Below are positions 8,752 to 18,195 of a stretch of DNA of 61,590 nucleotides, piece after piece. How positions within the stretch are numbered: position 1 is the first letter of the stretch; every line of letters starts with the position of its first letter. Under the pieces are notes generated by a model, which saw only the letters and a program-made list of their open reading frames with translations, was not told where the DNA came from and made no database searches. The DNA comes from an uncultured Acidobacteriaceae bacterium (lineage in GTDB: Bacteria; Acidobacteriota; Terriglobia; Terriglobales; Acidobacteriaceae), in assembly GCA_903911925.1 (NCBI GenBank), contig CAIWFH010000202.1, forward strand, positions 1 through 61,590, written 5' to 3'. The position numbers and the translations under genes were made by a program.

Positions 8752-9627
8752 ATGATTGCGGGCGTATCGTGGGTGTGGTGGCTGGGGTTTCATGCGGCGG
8801 TGGCCGCGGTGCTTTTGGCCGGTTCTCTATTGCCCGGGCACAAACGCCAAACCCGCAACGCCCAGATCGCTCAATGGCTGTGGACTGCGGCGCTCGTCCT
8901 CGGCGCATTTGCATTTGCCGGCTGGATCGCCGTCACCAAGGGGCACGTGGTGGCGCTGGAGTTCGTTGCCGGCTACGCCATTGAGACGTCGCTCAGCATC
9001 GACAATCTCTTCGTCTTCCTCGTTCTCTTTCAGGGCTTCCGCATCAACCACGAACGCCAGCACATTTCGCTGATGTGGGGTATTGCCGGCGCGGTGGTGT
9101 TGCGCGCGCTGTTTATCCTGGCCGGCATTAGCCTCCTTAGCCGCTTCGAATGGATTACCTGGATTTTCGGCTTGCTGCTCTTGTACGCGGCCTGGAAACT
9201 GTTGCGCGGCGGCTCGGCGCACACAGTCATCCCGGAGTGGATTCGTCGCATGCAGCCCGCCAAAGGTTCGCTGCTGCCCGTGATCCTGGCCGTCGAATTC
9301 ACCGACGTGCTTTTTGCCGTCGATTCCATCCCTGCCGTGCTGGCCGTCTCCCACAATCCCTTCGTGGTCTACACCTCGAATATCGCCGCCATCCTCGGCC
9401 TGCGCTCGCTCTACTTTGTGCTGGCCGACATGCTTGACCGATTCCGCTATCTGCATTACGGGCTGGGCGCAATGCTGGCCTTTGTCGCGCTCAAAATGCT
9501 GGGCTCTCGATGGATCGAAGTGCCCATTACGTTGTCGCTGGCTGTGATGGGGATCATTCTGGCCGCGTGCGCGATTGCGTCGTGGGTGGCCGCACTCAGG
9601 GAACAGAGGATGGCAAAATGGGCTTAG
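8752..9627 (+). CDS. TerC/Alx family integral membrane protein
   Basis: 291 residues with about nine membrane segments. The family hallmarks are ETSLSIDNLFVFLVLF near residue 80 and EFTDVLFAVDSIPAVLAVS near residue 183, whose acidic residues lie in the membrane. TerC/Alx proteins are linked to manganese export and to tellurite or alkaline response; in E. coli Alx is under a pH-responsive riboswitch. I see no such leader here, as only about 70 bases separate it from the preceding gene. The Shine-Dalgarno is weak. No ter genes lie nearby, so tellurite resistance is unlikely to be its main job. Confidence 0.9.
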   Translation: MIAGVSWVWWLGFHAAVAAVLLAGSLLPGHKRQTRNAQIAQWLWTAALVLGAFAFAGWIAVTKGHVVALEFVAGYAIETSLSIDNLFVFLVLFQGFRINHERQHISLMWGIAGAVVLRALFILAGISLLSRFEWITWIFGLLLLYAAWKLLRGGSAHTVIPEWIRRMQPAKGSLLPVILAVEFTDVLFAVDSIPAVLAVSHNPFVVYTSNIAAILGLRSLYFVLADMLDRFRYLHYGLGAMLAFVALKMLGSRWIEVPITLSLAVMGIILAACAIASWVAALREQRMAKWA

Positions 9628-9662
9628 TCCCTAGTCCCTGGTCCCTGGTCCCTGGTCCCTAG
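9624..9662. repeat. Tandem heptamer repeat (GGTCCCT)
   Basis: About five head-to-tail copies of a seven-base unit, TAGTCCC or TGGTCCC, fill the space between the convergent ends of terC and nadB. Confidence 0.85.
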
Positions 9663-9667
9663 AAAAC

Positions 9668-11263
9668 CTACCACTCTTCAAACTCAACCCCACCATCGCC
9701 CGTAGTCACTGAGTGCTTCTGGAAGTGCTCGTCGTCGCGCTTGGGAAAATCGTTGCGGTAATGCGCGCCGCGGCTCTCAGTCCGGGCCAGCGCGGAATGT
9801 AGTATGGCGCGAGCCACGTGACTCATGGCTTCCCCTTCTGCCAGCCGGCGGCTTCCCTTTCCCGCCGCGAACATCTGGGCCAGTCCTTCAGCGCAGGCCT
9901 CTTGTGCGGCGAGACCCTGGAGCAAGGTCGTCTCTTCACGCAACAATCCCGCATACGCCCACATCGAGGCTTGCAGCCTGGCGATGATGCTCTCCAGTTC
10001 AGATTCTTCGGTATGCGAAAGCGACCACACCGAACCATCCGAAGCGTCAGCCTCCTGCAGCACCAGATCGTCGTCCAGCATGCTGAAGGCGGCACGCGCG
10101 CCAAACACCAGCCCTTCAAGCAAAGAGTTCGATGCCAGCCGGTTGGCGCCGTGAACGCCGGTACATGCTGCCTCGCCCGCAGCGTAGAGTCCGCGCAAAG
10201 TGGTGCGGCCCGCAAGGTCGGTCTTGATTCCGCCCATCAGGTAATGCGCTGCCGGGCGCACGGGGATGAGGTCGCTGGCAAGGTCGAGCCCATAACGCGC
10301 CAGCGTCGCGCTGATGCCCGGGAAGCGCTGGTGCAAATCGATTCCCCGGATATGCCGCATATCAAGATGAACCAGGCGTGTCTCGCCGGGCCTGGCTCCC
10401 ATTCCTTCGCGCGTAATGGCCCGCGCCACCACGTCGCGCGGGGCCAGTTCCAGCAGCGGATGATAGCGCTCCATAAAGCGCTCGCCGCGATCGTTGCGCA
10501 AATAGGCGCCCTCGCCGCGCAGAGCTTCAGACAGCAAAAAGCGCGGCGCCCCCGCCAGCGACAGCGCAGTTGGATGGAACTGGTAAAACTCCATGTCGGC
10601 CAGCGCCGCTCCGGCCTGTGAGGCCAGGGCGATGCCGTCGCCGGTGGCCACGGCGGGATTGGTTGTATCGCTATAAACTTGTCCCGCGCCGCCCGCGGCA
10701 ATGAGCACGGTGCGCGCGCTCACCCGTTCGCGGTTTCCTTCGCGGTCCAGCAGATCAGCCCCGATCACGCGATCTCCGTCAACCACCAGGCCCGTCACCG
10801 TGGTCCATTCCGCAAACCGTATGCGCTTGTGGACCCGTGCAAAGGCCGCCAGCGAGCGGCTGATCTCCGCACCGGTGGCGTCGCCGTTGGCGTGCAGAAT
10901 GCGCGGCAGCGAGTGCGCGCCTTCACGGGTGCGCAGCAGTTCCCCGTCCTCGGTGTCAAAGGCCGCGCCCCACTCAATCAGTTCAGCCACGCGAACCGGA
11001 CCCTCGGCCACCAGCACCTGAGCAGCGGGACGGAACACCAGCCCATCGCCGGCATTCACCGTGTCTTCAAAGTGCAGCGCGACATCCTCATCGCCCTCCA
11101 TGGCCACGGCAATGCCGCCCTGCGCATAGTGGGTATTCGACTCGGCCACCGCCTCCTTGGTGACCACCAGCACCTCGCCGTGGCGGGCCAGTTCCACCGC
11201 GGCGCGCAGCCCCGCCACGCCCGCCCCCATCACCAGAAAATCCACTTGTGACTTGGTTGCCAT
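9668..11263 (-). CDS. nadB: L-aspartate oxidase
   Basis: 531 residues, the usual length. It oxidises L-aspartate to iminoaspartate, the first step of NAD synthesis, using FAD in the cytoplasm. Seen: the N-terminal dinucleotide motif GAGVAGL (residues 13-19), the substrate-loop signature ESNTHYAQGGIAVA (near 41-54), and the FAD-contact motif GVHGANRLASNSLLEG (near 368-383). It differs from succinate dehydrogenase flavoprotein by this loop and by standing alone. nadA and nadC are not in the window. The ATG lacks a clear Shine-Dalgarno. Confidence 0.96.
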   Translation of the reverse strand: MATKSQVDFLVMGAGVAGLRAAVELARHGEVLVVTKEAVAESNTHYAQGGIAVAMEGDEDVALHFEDTVNAGDGLVFRPAAQVLVAEGPVRVAELIEWGAAFDTEDGELLRTREGAHSLPRILHANGDATGAEISRSLAAFARVHKRIRFAEWTTVTGLVVDGDRVIGADLLDREGNRERVSARTVLIAAGGAGQVYSDTTNPAVATGDGIALASQAGAALADMEFYQFHPTALSLAGAPRFLLSEALRGEGAYLRNDRGERFMERYHPLLELAPRDVVARAITREGMGARPGETRLVHLDMRHIRGIDLHQRFPGISATLARYGLDLASDLIPVRPAAHYLMGGIKTDLAGRTTLRGLYAAGEAACTGVHGANRLASNSLLEGLVFGARAAFSMLDDDLVLQEADASDGSVWSLSHTEESELESIIARLQASMWAYAGLLREETTLLQGLAAQEACAEGLAQMFAAGKGSRRLAEGEAMSHVARAILHSALARTESRGAHYRNDFPKRDDEHFQKHSVTTGDGGVEFEEW

Positions 11264-11510
11264 GAACGATTAGGCTATCACTGCGAGGCACAGTGGGTAT
11301 CTGGCATCGCGAAACCGGAAACGAATGCAGCAGAGCCGCTCGCATCGTTCTATGGTATGAAAAAATCGCCGGACATCCTGCGGTGACAAAGTGTAAGCTG
11401 GCTTGCAGACTCCGGGAAACGGCGCGATGGATGATCGTTCTCCTGCTCCTCACGCCGCGGCATCATCCCGCTTCAATAGGGCCGGAAAGAAATTTGGAGG
11501 TTCAGCTCGA

Positions 11511-12773
11511 ATGGATCTAACCCAGCAGATATCTCCGGACGCCATCAAGATTGTCCTGGTCCTGTTCCTCTCCTTCCTCATAGGGCTCGAGCGGGAAGAG
11601 CGCAAAGGCGCGGGGCGCTCGTATTCCTTCGGTGGCGTGCGCACGTTCCCGCTGATCGGTCTTGTCGGCTACTCCTCAGCAGTGGTTTCGGGGCCTCAGA
11701 TGCTCCCCCTGGCGGCTGGTTTTGTGGTCGTCGCCGGATTCCTGCTCTTGTCTTACTGGCATAAACTTTCCACTGCCGAGCCCGCCGGAGTGACCACCGA
11801 AATGTCAGGCCTCGCTACATTTCTGGTCGGAACTCTGGTCTGTTACGGACATCTCTGGATTGCCACCACCTTGGGCGTGGCCAGCCTGCTTTTTCTCGAC
11901 CTCAAAGAAGTCCTTGAGAAGCTTGCGGTGCGCATCGCTCCGGTCGAGATTCTCACCTTCACCAAATTCCTCTTCCTGAGCGCGGTGGTCTTGCCCATTC
12001 TGCCGCGCCAGGAATTCAGCCAGTTCCACATCAACCCATTCAAGACCTGGCTTGTCGTCGTCGCCATCAGCACCGTTTCCTACCTGAGTTATGTTTTGCA
12101 GAAAGTCACAAAGGGCCAGGGGGGTATTGTTCTGGCGGCCTTGCTCGGCGGCGCCTATTCCTCCACCGTCACCACCGTGGTGTTGGCACGACGGGCAGCG
12201 CGCGAAAATCGCCCCCATCTCTTCGCCGGCGGCATCCTCATTGCGTCCGCCACGATGTATCTGCGCATGGTCATCCTGCTGGCGCTCTTCAACCGGGACC
12301 TGATGCTGGTGCTTTACATCCCGTTTCTCATTTTGGCGGTCGCGGCAGTCGCATTCGGTTGGCTCTGGACCCGCCGGGCAGACAAGGATGCCCAGAATTT
12401 GCAGCCCGAGGCCGAACCCAGGAATCCCCTGGAACTGCTTACGGCCTTTCTTTTTGCCGCGCTGTTTCTGGCCATGCTCGTCCTTACCCAGCTAGCCGTT
12501 ACTTACCTCGGAAGAACCGGCGTAAACAGCCTGGCCGTCCTGATGGGAATCACCGATGTGGACCCCTTTATCATGGGGCTCACCCAGGCGGCGGGCACAC
12601 TGACGCCTCTGAAAGTTGCGGCAGCCGCGGTGGTCATCGCCACCGCCAGCAACAACGTGATGAAGGGCATCTACGCCTACAGCCTGGCCGACCGCAAGAC
12701 CGGCCGGCAAAGCCTGCTCATGCTTTTGATCCTCGCGGCTGTGGGTTTGATTCCGCTGTTCTGGCTGGGATAG
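11511..12773 (+). CDS. MgtC/SapB family protein with DUF4010 domain
   Basis: 420 residues from the ATG at 11511, chosen because GGAGG ends ten bases upstream; the frame runs open to 11403 without a better start. Residues 10-140 carry the MgtC/SapB signature (FLIGLEREERKGAGRSYSFGGVRTFPLIGLVGY). The rest is a DUF4010-type membrane domain. About 11-12 hydrophobic segments are visible. MgtC-like proteins are tied to magnesium limitation and membrane energetics, but the long DUF4010 branch has no settled function. Confidence 0.88.
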   Translation: MDLTQQISPDAIKIVLVLFLSFLIGLEREERKGAGRSYSFGGVRTFPLIGLVGYSSAVVSGPQMLPLAAGFVVVAGFLLLSYWHKLSTAEPAGVTTEMSGLATFLVGTLVCYGHLWIATTLGVASLLFLDLKEVLEKLAVRIAPVEILTFTKFLFLSAVVLPILPRQEFSQFHINPFKTWLVVVAISTVSYLSYVLQKVTKGQGGIVLAALLGGAYSSTVTTVVLARRAARENRPHLFAGGILIASATMYLRMVILLALFNRDLMLVLYIPFLILAVAAVAFGWLWTRRADKDAQNLQPEAEPRNPLELLTAFLFAALFLAMLVLTQLAVTYLGRTGVNSLAVLMGITDVDPFIMGLTQAAGTLTPLKVAAAAVVIATASNNVMKGIYAYSLADRKTGRQSLLMLLILAAVGLIPLFWLG

Positions 12774-13276
12774 GCAGCCGGGATTACGCAACAGATCCGT
12801 CCATTCCCCAAGCCTGGGCCAGGAAACTGGCCAGGCGCCCCCTGCCTGCAGGTCAGAGCATTTCTTCCCTCGCTGTAGAGCGTCTTTGAAAAAGCGCGCC
12901 TGTGTGCCTCGGCGCCAGAGCACGGAGCCACATGTCAACCCCTGTTCTGCCTGTCTTCAAGCTATCTCCATGATCGGCAACGTCTTCCACTCACAGCCCA
13001 TTCGCTGATTATTTCCCTCAAAGTATTAACCTGTTCCTAAGAGGTTTGTTCAGTGCACCACCAGCAGCGCCGAACTCGGCTCCACGCCGCACACGAGTCC
13101 GCGCAAGTTCTCCTTTTTCAATAACTTGGCTTCCAAGCTCTTCAAAACAACCAACTTACTCCCGAACCATGCCCTCAACCCGTTGAAAACAAACAATTTG
13201 CTCCAAACGCACTACGTGGAGGGGGGAGGAGGTACGCTGCCGCTCAAAGAAATGAATCTCATAGCCGAGAGTTGCA
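12774..13276. other. 503-base intergenic region without a normal gene
   Basis: No frame with a plausible start and Shine-Dalgarno was found. A startless open stretch on the minus strand (13050-13211) is listed separately. The plus strand here holds runs of related short units containing AACTT and CAAAAC, and a G-rich run (GTGGAGGGGGGAGGAGG) near 13217-13233. Confidence 0.6.
13050..13211 (-). pseudogene. Startless open frame, possible gene remnant
   Basis: A minus-strand frame of about 53 codons between an in-frame TAG (13212-13214) and TGA (13050-13052). It has no ATG, GTG or TTG with a ribosome site at its head. The peptide is coherent, with repeated units (WSKLFVFNGLRAW, then FGSKLVVLKSLEAKLLKK) and an end reading GLVCGVEPSSALLVVH. 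The internal repetition suggests a fragment of a repeat-containing protein, or non-coding repeat DNA that happens to be open. Family not recognised. Confidence 0.25.
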
Positions 13277-13690
13277 CTAATCCAACTTCCATGAGGACGT
13301 GATCTGCGTTCCGGGCCGCAGCATCGCAGTTACCGGACAAAGTTGGTCCTCGGCAAAGCGGACGGCGCGCTCAACCACGGCTGCATCCAGCGCTTCGCCG
13401 CGAAGGTGATACACCAGTTCGATAGCCGTGAGGATTGTTGGATGTTCCGCACGACGCTCGGCACGCGCTTCCACCTCGATAGACTCAACTTTTGCCCCCA
13501 GCTTGCGGCGAAGCACCAGGTGCAGCGTGTTTGCTGCGCAGCCCGCCAGGCTGGCCAGCAGCGCCTCAAGCGAGGTTGGGTCTCTCCCATCGGTGGCGGG
13601 ATAGTCCATTTTGAGCACGTGTTCGCGAACATGCACGTCAACACGCATGTCGCCAAGGTGAACGGCGCGGGCAGATAGATCGGTACGCAT
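13277..13690 (-). CDS. OsmC family protein
   Basis: 137 residues. The OsmC/Ohr fold is indicated by two conserved cysteines, one in LLASLAGCAANTLHLVL (about residue 51) and one in RFAEDQLCPVTAMLRPG (about residue 117), at family spacing. OsmC/Ohr proteins reduce organic hydroperoxides with this Cys pair. The subgroup is nearer to YhfA-like proteins than to Ohr, so peroxidase activity is inferred. It stands alone; AAAGG precedes the ATG. A second, distinct OsmC protein lies at 20873-21289. Confidence 0.88.
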   Translation of the reverse strand: MRTDLSARAVHLGDMRVDVHVREHVLKMDYPATDGRDPTSLEALLASLAGCAANTLHLVLRRKLGAKVESIEVEARAERRAEHPTILTAIELVYHLRGEALDAAVVERAVRFAEDQLCPVTAMLRPGTQITSSWKLD

Positions 13691-13791
13691 GGCAGGCCTT
13701 TCAGCTAAGAATGCAGAAATGTTAGCAGGCGGACGGCGCTTTTGTGGAGCCTATGCTGATGCCCCGCGAGCGACTCTTCTATACTTGCGCA

Positions 13792-15081
13792 ATGAAATTG
13801 AGCAGAAGATCGTTCGTTGCCGGCATGCTGGCCTCTCCGCTCGCCGCCCGGTACGGAGCGCTGGCACAGGCCGTAGGGCCCATGAAGATCACTAGCATCG
13901 AGACCGTCTACTGGAACTCGCGCGAAGATGCACCCTTCTGGCCCCACTGGACCTGGGTGAAAATCGAAACTGACGCAGGAATTTACGGCATCGGCGAAAC
14001 CTATCCTCGCAATGCGGTCGAGGCGGCCATGCTCCACTCCACAGCCTCGGCGCTCATCGGCCGCGACCCCCGCGACATCGAGCGCATATGGGCCGACCTC
14101 TACCGGACTTTTGATTTTCAAGTGGCCGGCGGCACCGAAATACGCGCCCTCAGTGCCATCGACCTTGCCCTCTGGGACATCCTCGGAAAATCGCTAAATG
14201 CCCCGGTCTTCCGGCTCATCGGCGGCCGCGCCAACCCGCAGGTCCGCCTCTACAACACCTGCTTCCCCTACAAATACGACTTCAATACCGAGCCCGAAAA
14301 AATCATGCGCGAGCTTATCGACACGCGCGGCATCAAGGGCATCAAGATCTGGCCCTTCGATGGCGCTGCCGCTCGCAACCAGAACGAGTTCATCACCTGG
14401 GCCGACATCGACCAGGCGCTCGTCCCGGTAAAGAAACTCCGCGACACATTCGGGCGTGAGATCGAGATCGCCATCGAGCTACATTCGCAATGGAACCTCA
14501 CCTCTGCCATCCGCATTGCCCACGCCCTTGAGCCTTTCACCCCAATGTGGATGGAAGACGCGTTGATGCCCGGCAACTTCAAGCAGTATCACGAGCTTGC
14601 CGCAGCCACATCCGTGCCGCTCATCGCCGGCGAACGCATGGCCGGCAAAATGCAGTTCGAGAAGCTCTTTGAATCGCGCACCGTCAAGTACGCCATGTTC
14701 GACGTAACCTGGTGCGGCGGCCTCACCGAAGCGCGCAAAATCGCCACCATGGCCGACGCGATGGAACTGCCAATCGCCCCGCACACCGCCGGCGGCCCGC
14801 TGCTCTTCTACGCCTCCACTCATCTCTCCACCGCCCAGCCCAACGTCTGGATCCAGGAAAGCTGCCAGCGCTTCTACGAGCACGACTGGCCGCTGATGCT
14901 CGAAAACCCCATCGCCCCCAAAGACGGCCACATCACCATGACCGAGGACCCCGGCTTCGGCATGAAAATCAAGCCCGAAGTCTGGAACCATCCCAAGTCA
15001 ATTCGCAAAGTAACCGGAAAGACCGAAGGCTGCTTCCAGCGCGGCGACCAAACAAACTGCGCTGCGGAGCCGCAAAAGTAG
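13792..15081 (+). CDS. Tat-exported enolase-superfamily (mandelate racemase/muconate lactonizing) enzyme
   Basis: 429 residues from the ATG at 13792; in-frame starts upstream would bury the signal. MKLSRRSFVAGMLASPLAAR is a twin-arginine signal (SRRSFV), so a folded, metal-loaded enzyme is probably exported. The superfamily barrel is clear, with metal-ligand positions in IAIELHSQWN, WMEDAL and AGERM, and the late His in PHTAGGP. The His after the first ligand Glu and the KIWPFD strand resemble acid-sugar dehydratases, but the substrate cannot be fixed from sequence alone. Confidence 0.87.
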   Translation: MKLSRRSFVAGMLASPLAARYGALAQAVGPMKITSIETVYWNSREDAPFWPHWTWVKIETDAGIYGIGETYPRNAVEAAMLHSTASALIGRDPRDIERIWADLYRTFDFQVAGGTEIRALSAIDLALWDILGKSLNAPVFRLIGGRANPQVRLYNTCFPYKYDFNTEPEKIMRELIDTRGIKGIKIWPFDGAAARNQNEFITWADIDQALVPVKKLRDTFGREIEIAIELHSQWNLTSAIRIAHALEPFTPMWMEDALMPGNFKQYHELAAATSVPLIAGERMAGKMQFEKLFESRTVKYAMFDVTWCGGLTEARKIATMADAMELPIAPHTAGGPLLFYASTHLSTAQPNVWIQESCQRFYEHDWPLMLENPIAPKDGHITMTEDPGFGMKIKPEVWNHPKSIRKVTGKTEGCFQRGDQTNCAAEPQK

Positions 15082-15109
15082 ACAAGCCTGTAACAGGCCG
15101 TGACTTCGG

Positions 15110-16837
15110 TCACCGCCGCAAATTAACCTTTGCCAGATCGATAATTTCGCTGCCGCGGCCATCGAGCACGGCTTTGATCATGAACAGGCTGAAGCCCTTC
15201 ACCTGATCGACGGTGATCGACGGCGGCATCGAAAGCTCCTGACGGCTCACGATGGCTTCAATCAGAGCCGGCCCGTCATAAGCCAGCGCCTGTTCGATCA
15301 TGGGCCTTACCTGGTCCGCCGTTTCAGCCCTCAGTCCAAGAATCCCCGCGGCCTCGGCCATCTTCGCAAAATTCGGATTGTGCAGGTCCGTTCCGAAATC
15401 GAGAATGCCCGCAGCCTTCATTTCCAACTCCACAAAGGCCAGCGAACTGTTGTTGAAGACGATCAACTTCACTGGCAGATTCAGCTGTCGAAGCGAGAGC
15501 AGGTCGCCCATCAGCATGGCCAGGCCGCCGTCGCCTGACAACGAAATGACCTGTCGCCCGGGATGGCTCACTTGCGCTCCAATGGCCTGCGGCAGCGCAT
15601 TGGCCATCGAGCCGTGCACGAAGGACCCGAGCAATCTGCGCTTGCCGTTCATGGTAAGATAGCGCGCTGCCCAGATGGTCGGCGTTCCAACATCGCAAGT
15701 GAACACTGCGTCTTCCGCCGCGAGCTCGTCCAGAACCGTGGCAATGTATTGTGGATGGATCGGCTTTTCTCCGGACTCGCCCGTCGCCAACTCATCCAGG
15801 TCTTTGCGGGCCTCGGCATAGTGTTTGAGCGATGTCTTCAAGTGCGCGCCGTCCCGCTTGGAGCGAAGGTGCGGGTTGAGCACGGCAATGGTGCATTTCA
15901 CATCGCCCACCAGTCCCAGGTCCACCTTCGCTCGGCGGCCAATCTGCTCGCCGCGAATGTCGATTTGGATAATCGTCGCGTCCTGCGGATAAAACTGCTG
16001 GTAAGGGAAGTCGGTCCCCAGCATCAGCAGCGTGTCGCAATTCATCATCGCATGATACCCGGACGAGAAGCCGAGAAGCCCCGTCATGCCCACGCTGAAG
16101 GGGTTTTCGTATTCCACAAACTCCTTGCCGCGCAAGGCATGCACGATGGGCGCCTGTAATTTCCCCGCCAGGTCCATCAGTTCGCGGTGCGCGCCGGCGC
16201 AGCCTGCTCCTGCCAGAATCGTCGTCTTTTTCGAGTCGTTCAGCATCCGTGCAAGCGTTGCGACCTCGTCCTCTGAGGGGCACACGGAGGGCTTCGCATC
16301 GTGAAAGTGCAGGCGGGACTCTTGTTCCACGGCATCCCGCAAGGCCACGTCGCCCGGGATGACGATCACCGCAACGGTGCGCTGCGAAATCGCGGTTTGC
16401 ATCGCAATCTCCAGCACCCGCGGCATCTGTTCGGATTGCGAAACCGTTTCGCAATAGTGGCTGCTCTGCGCGAACAGATGCTCCGGATGCGTCTCCTGGA
16501 AGTACCCGCTGCCCATTTCATCGCTGGGAATCTGCGCGGCAATGGCCAGCACGGGCACCCGGCTGCGGTGGCAGTCGTAAAGTCCGTTGATGAGGTGCAG
16601 GTTCCCCGGCCCGCAGCTGCAGGCGCACACTGCGAGCTTCCCGGTGAGATGCGCCTCGGCGCCGGCGGCAAATGCCGCCGTCTCCTCATGCCGCATGTGA
16701 ACCCAGTCCAGTTGCCCCTTGGCCCGAATCGATTCCGTGATACCGTTGAGCGAGTCGCCTGAGACGCCGTATATCCGCCGGACTCCTGCCCCGGCAAGCA
16801 CATCCACCAACAGTTCCGCTACTTTCTTCTTTGCCAT
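15110..16837 (-). CDS. poxB: Pyruvate dehydrogenase (quinone), thiamine-diphosphate dependent
   Basis: 575 residues from the ATG at 16837, chosen for AGGAGG six bases upstream and for length (E. coli PoxB has 572). It decarboxylates pyruvate to acetate and CO2 and passes electrons to membrane quinone. Seen: the N-terminal ThDP domain with catalytic Glu in MRHEETAAFAAGAEAHLTG, a central FAD-type domain, and the C-terminal ThDP motif beginning SLSGDGGLAMLMGDL (the GDG...N region). Its own orientation and site suggest a monocistronic gene. A related acetolactate synthase is less likely because no ilv genes are near. Confidence 0.9.
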   Translation of the reverse strand: MAKKKVAELLVDVLAGAGVRRIYGVSGDSLNGITESIRAKGQLDWVHMRHEETAAFAAGAEAHLTGKLAVCACSCGPGNLHLINGLYDCHRSRVPVLAIAAQIPSDEMGSGYFQETHPEHLFAQSSHYCETVSQSEQMPRVLEIAMQTAISQRTVAVIVIPGDVALRDAVEQESRLHFHDAKPSVCPSEDEVATLARMLNDSKKTTILAGAGCAGAHRELMDLAGKLQAPIVHALRGKEFVEYENPFSVGMTGLLGFSSGYHAMMNCDTLLMLGTDFPYQQFYPQDATIIQIDIRGEQIGRRAKVDLGLVGDVKCTIAVLNPHLRSKRDGAHLKTSLKHYAEARKDLDELATGESGEKPIHPQYIATVLDELAAEDAVFTCDVGTPTIWAARYLTMNGKRRLLGSFVHGSMANALPQAIGAQVSHPGRQVISLSGDGGLAMLMGDLLSLRQLNLPVKLIVFNNSSLAFVELEMKAAGILDFGTDLHNPNFAKMAEAAGILGLRAETADQVRPMIEQALAYDGPALIEAIVSRQELSMPPSITVDQVKGFSLFMIKAVLDGRGSEIIDLAKVNLRR

Positions 16838-17094
16838 GAAGACCTCCTTCAGTTGGGACCGCAAAGGGAATGAACCGTGCCACTTCGAAACTACGAGACT
16901 ATATACCCAGCTTCACACCTGCTGGGCCTTTTGAACTATTTGGATGCACGCCCGCGCAAGAACCGGGTAGTTGGTATCTCGATAACGTCGGCTATCTTCT
17001 TGGATGACGCGATAATGTGTTGGAATATCTGGGAATTACACTGCTGGGCCTTGATTCGGTGCAATCAGAGAACTGCATTTAAGATGGATTTAGC

Positions 17095-18195
17095 GTGCAA
17101 ACCATAAGAGTGGACACACCTTCGGCGAAATATGACGTGATTGCGGGCGGCGGCCTCATCGCCTCGCTACGCCCGCGCATCGAGCGGGTTGTGGGCAAGC
17201 TGCCCCGGCGCGTCTTCGTGCTGACTTCCGCGCCCATCTGGGCCCTTTGGGGCGAGGCATTCCTTTCGTCCTTTGCCGAGCCGCCGGTGACGCTCTTTCT
17301 CGAGCCCGGCGAGAAATACAAAAACCTGGCCAGCATCGAGCGCCTCTTGCGTGAGATGGCGGTGGCAGGCGGCGACCGCGGCAGCCTGCTCATCGCTTTT
17401 GGCGGCGGAATCGTGGGCGACGTCGGCGGATTTCTGGCAGCGATTTATATGCGCGGCATCCCCTATATCCAGGTGCCTACCACGTTCCTCGCGCAGGTGG
17501 ATTCGTCCGTCGGCGGCAAAGTTGGCGTCAACCTTCCCGAAGGCAAGAACCTGGTCGGCAACTTCCATCATCCGCGCGCGGTCTTTGCCGATATCGGCGT
17601 GCTCGGCACACTGCCTGAGCGCGAACTCAAAGCTGGCCTCATGGAGAGCGTAAAGGCGGGCATCATTCGCGACCGTGCGCTAGTTCGGTACATGGAAGAG
17701 CATGTGGACCAAGTGCTCGCCCGCGACGCCAAGGCTCTGGAAAAAGTGATCTCCGCATCGATCCGCATGAAGGCCGGGGTGGTCAACAAGGACGAGCGCG
17801 AGAATGGGTTGCGCATGATTTTGAACCTGGGCCACACAGTCGGTCACGCACTGGAGCAAACCACTGGCTACAAATTGCTGCTCCACGGCGAAGCCGTTGG
17901 CTGGGGTATGGTGGCCGCGCTTTACCTCGCCCGTGAGCGCGGAACCATTACAAAATCCCAGTTTGAACGGCTTGAGAATTTGATCTACCTCTACGGCCCT
18001 CTTCCGGCGCTCAAGCTCCGCATCCCCAAAGTGGTGGCGGCTACCGGTGGAGACAAGAAGAACATCGGCGGCGTCAGACGCTTTGTGTTGCCGGTTGGAA
18101 TCGGCGATGCTTGTGTGGTCGAAGATGTCGCCCCGGCCGAACTTGAGTCCGCAGTTGACTACCTGCTCAAACAGACGGCGGAGCGGCCAAGCTGA
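17095..18195 (+). CDS. aroB: 3-dehydroquinate synthase
   Basis: 366 residues from a GTG. Second step of the shikimate pathway: it cyclises DAHP to 3-dehydroquinate with NAD and a divalent metal. Seen: FGGGIVGDVGGFLAAIYMRG (NAD-binding loop), QVPTTFLAQVDSSVGGKVGVN, and metal ligands in NLGHTVGHALE and LLHGEAVGWGM. The ribosome site is weak. The stop overlaps the menG start by one base, so the two are translationally coupled. aroC is about 36 kb away in the window, so the aromatic genes are scattered. Confidence 0.97.
   Translation: MQTIRVDTPSAKYDVIAGGGLIASLRPRIERVVGKLPRRVFVLTSAPIWALWGEAFLSSFAEPPVTLFLEPGEKYKNLASIERLLREMAVAGGDRGSLLIAFGGGIVGDVGGFLAAIYMRGIPYIQVPTTFLAQVDSSVGGKVGVNLPEGKNLVGNFHHPRAVFADIGVLGTLPERELKAGLMESVKAGIIRDRALVRYMEEHVDQVLARDAKALEKVISASIRMKAGVVNKDERENGLRMILNLGHTVGHALEQTTGYKLLLHGEAVGWGMVAALYLARERGTITKSQFERLENLIYLYGPLPALKLRIPKVVAATGGDKKNIGGVRRFVLPVGIGDACVVEDVAPAELESAVDYLLKQTAERPS

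Noticed and set aside
16919..17052. 12-base direct repeat CTGCTGGGCCTT between poxB and aroB
   Set aside because: Only two copies and no surrounding similarity; too short to call an element.
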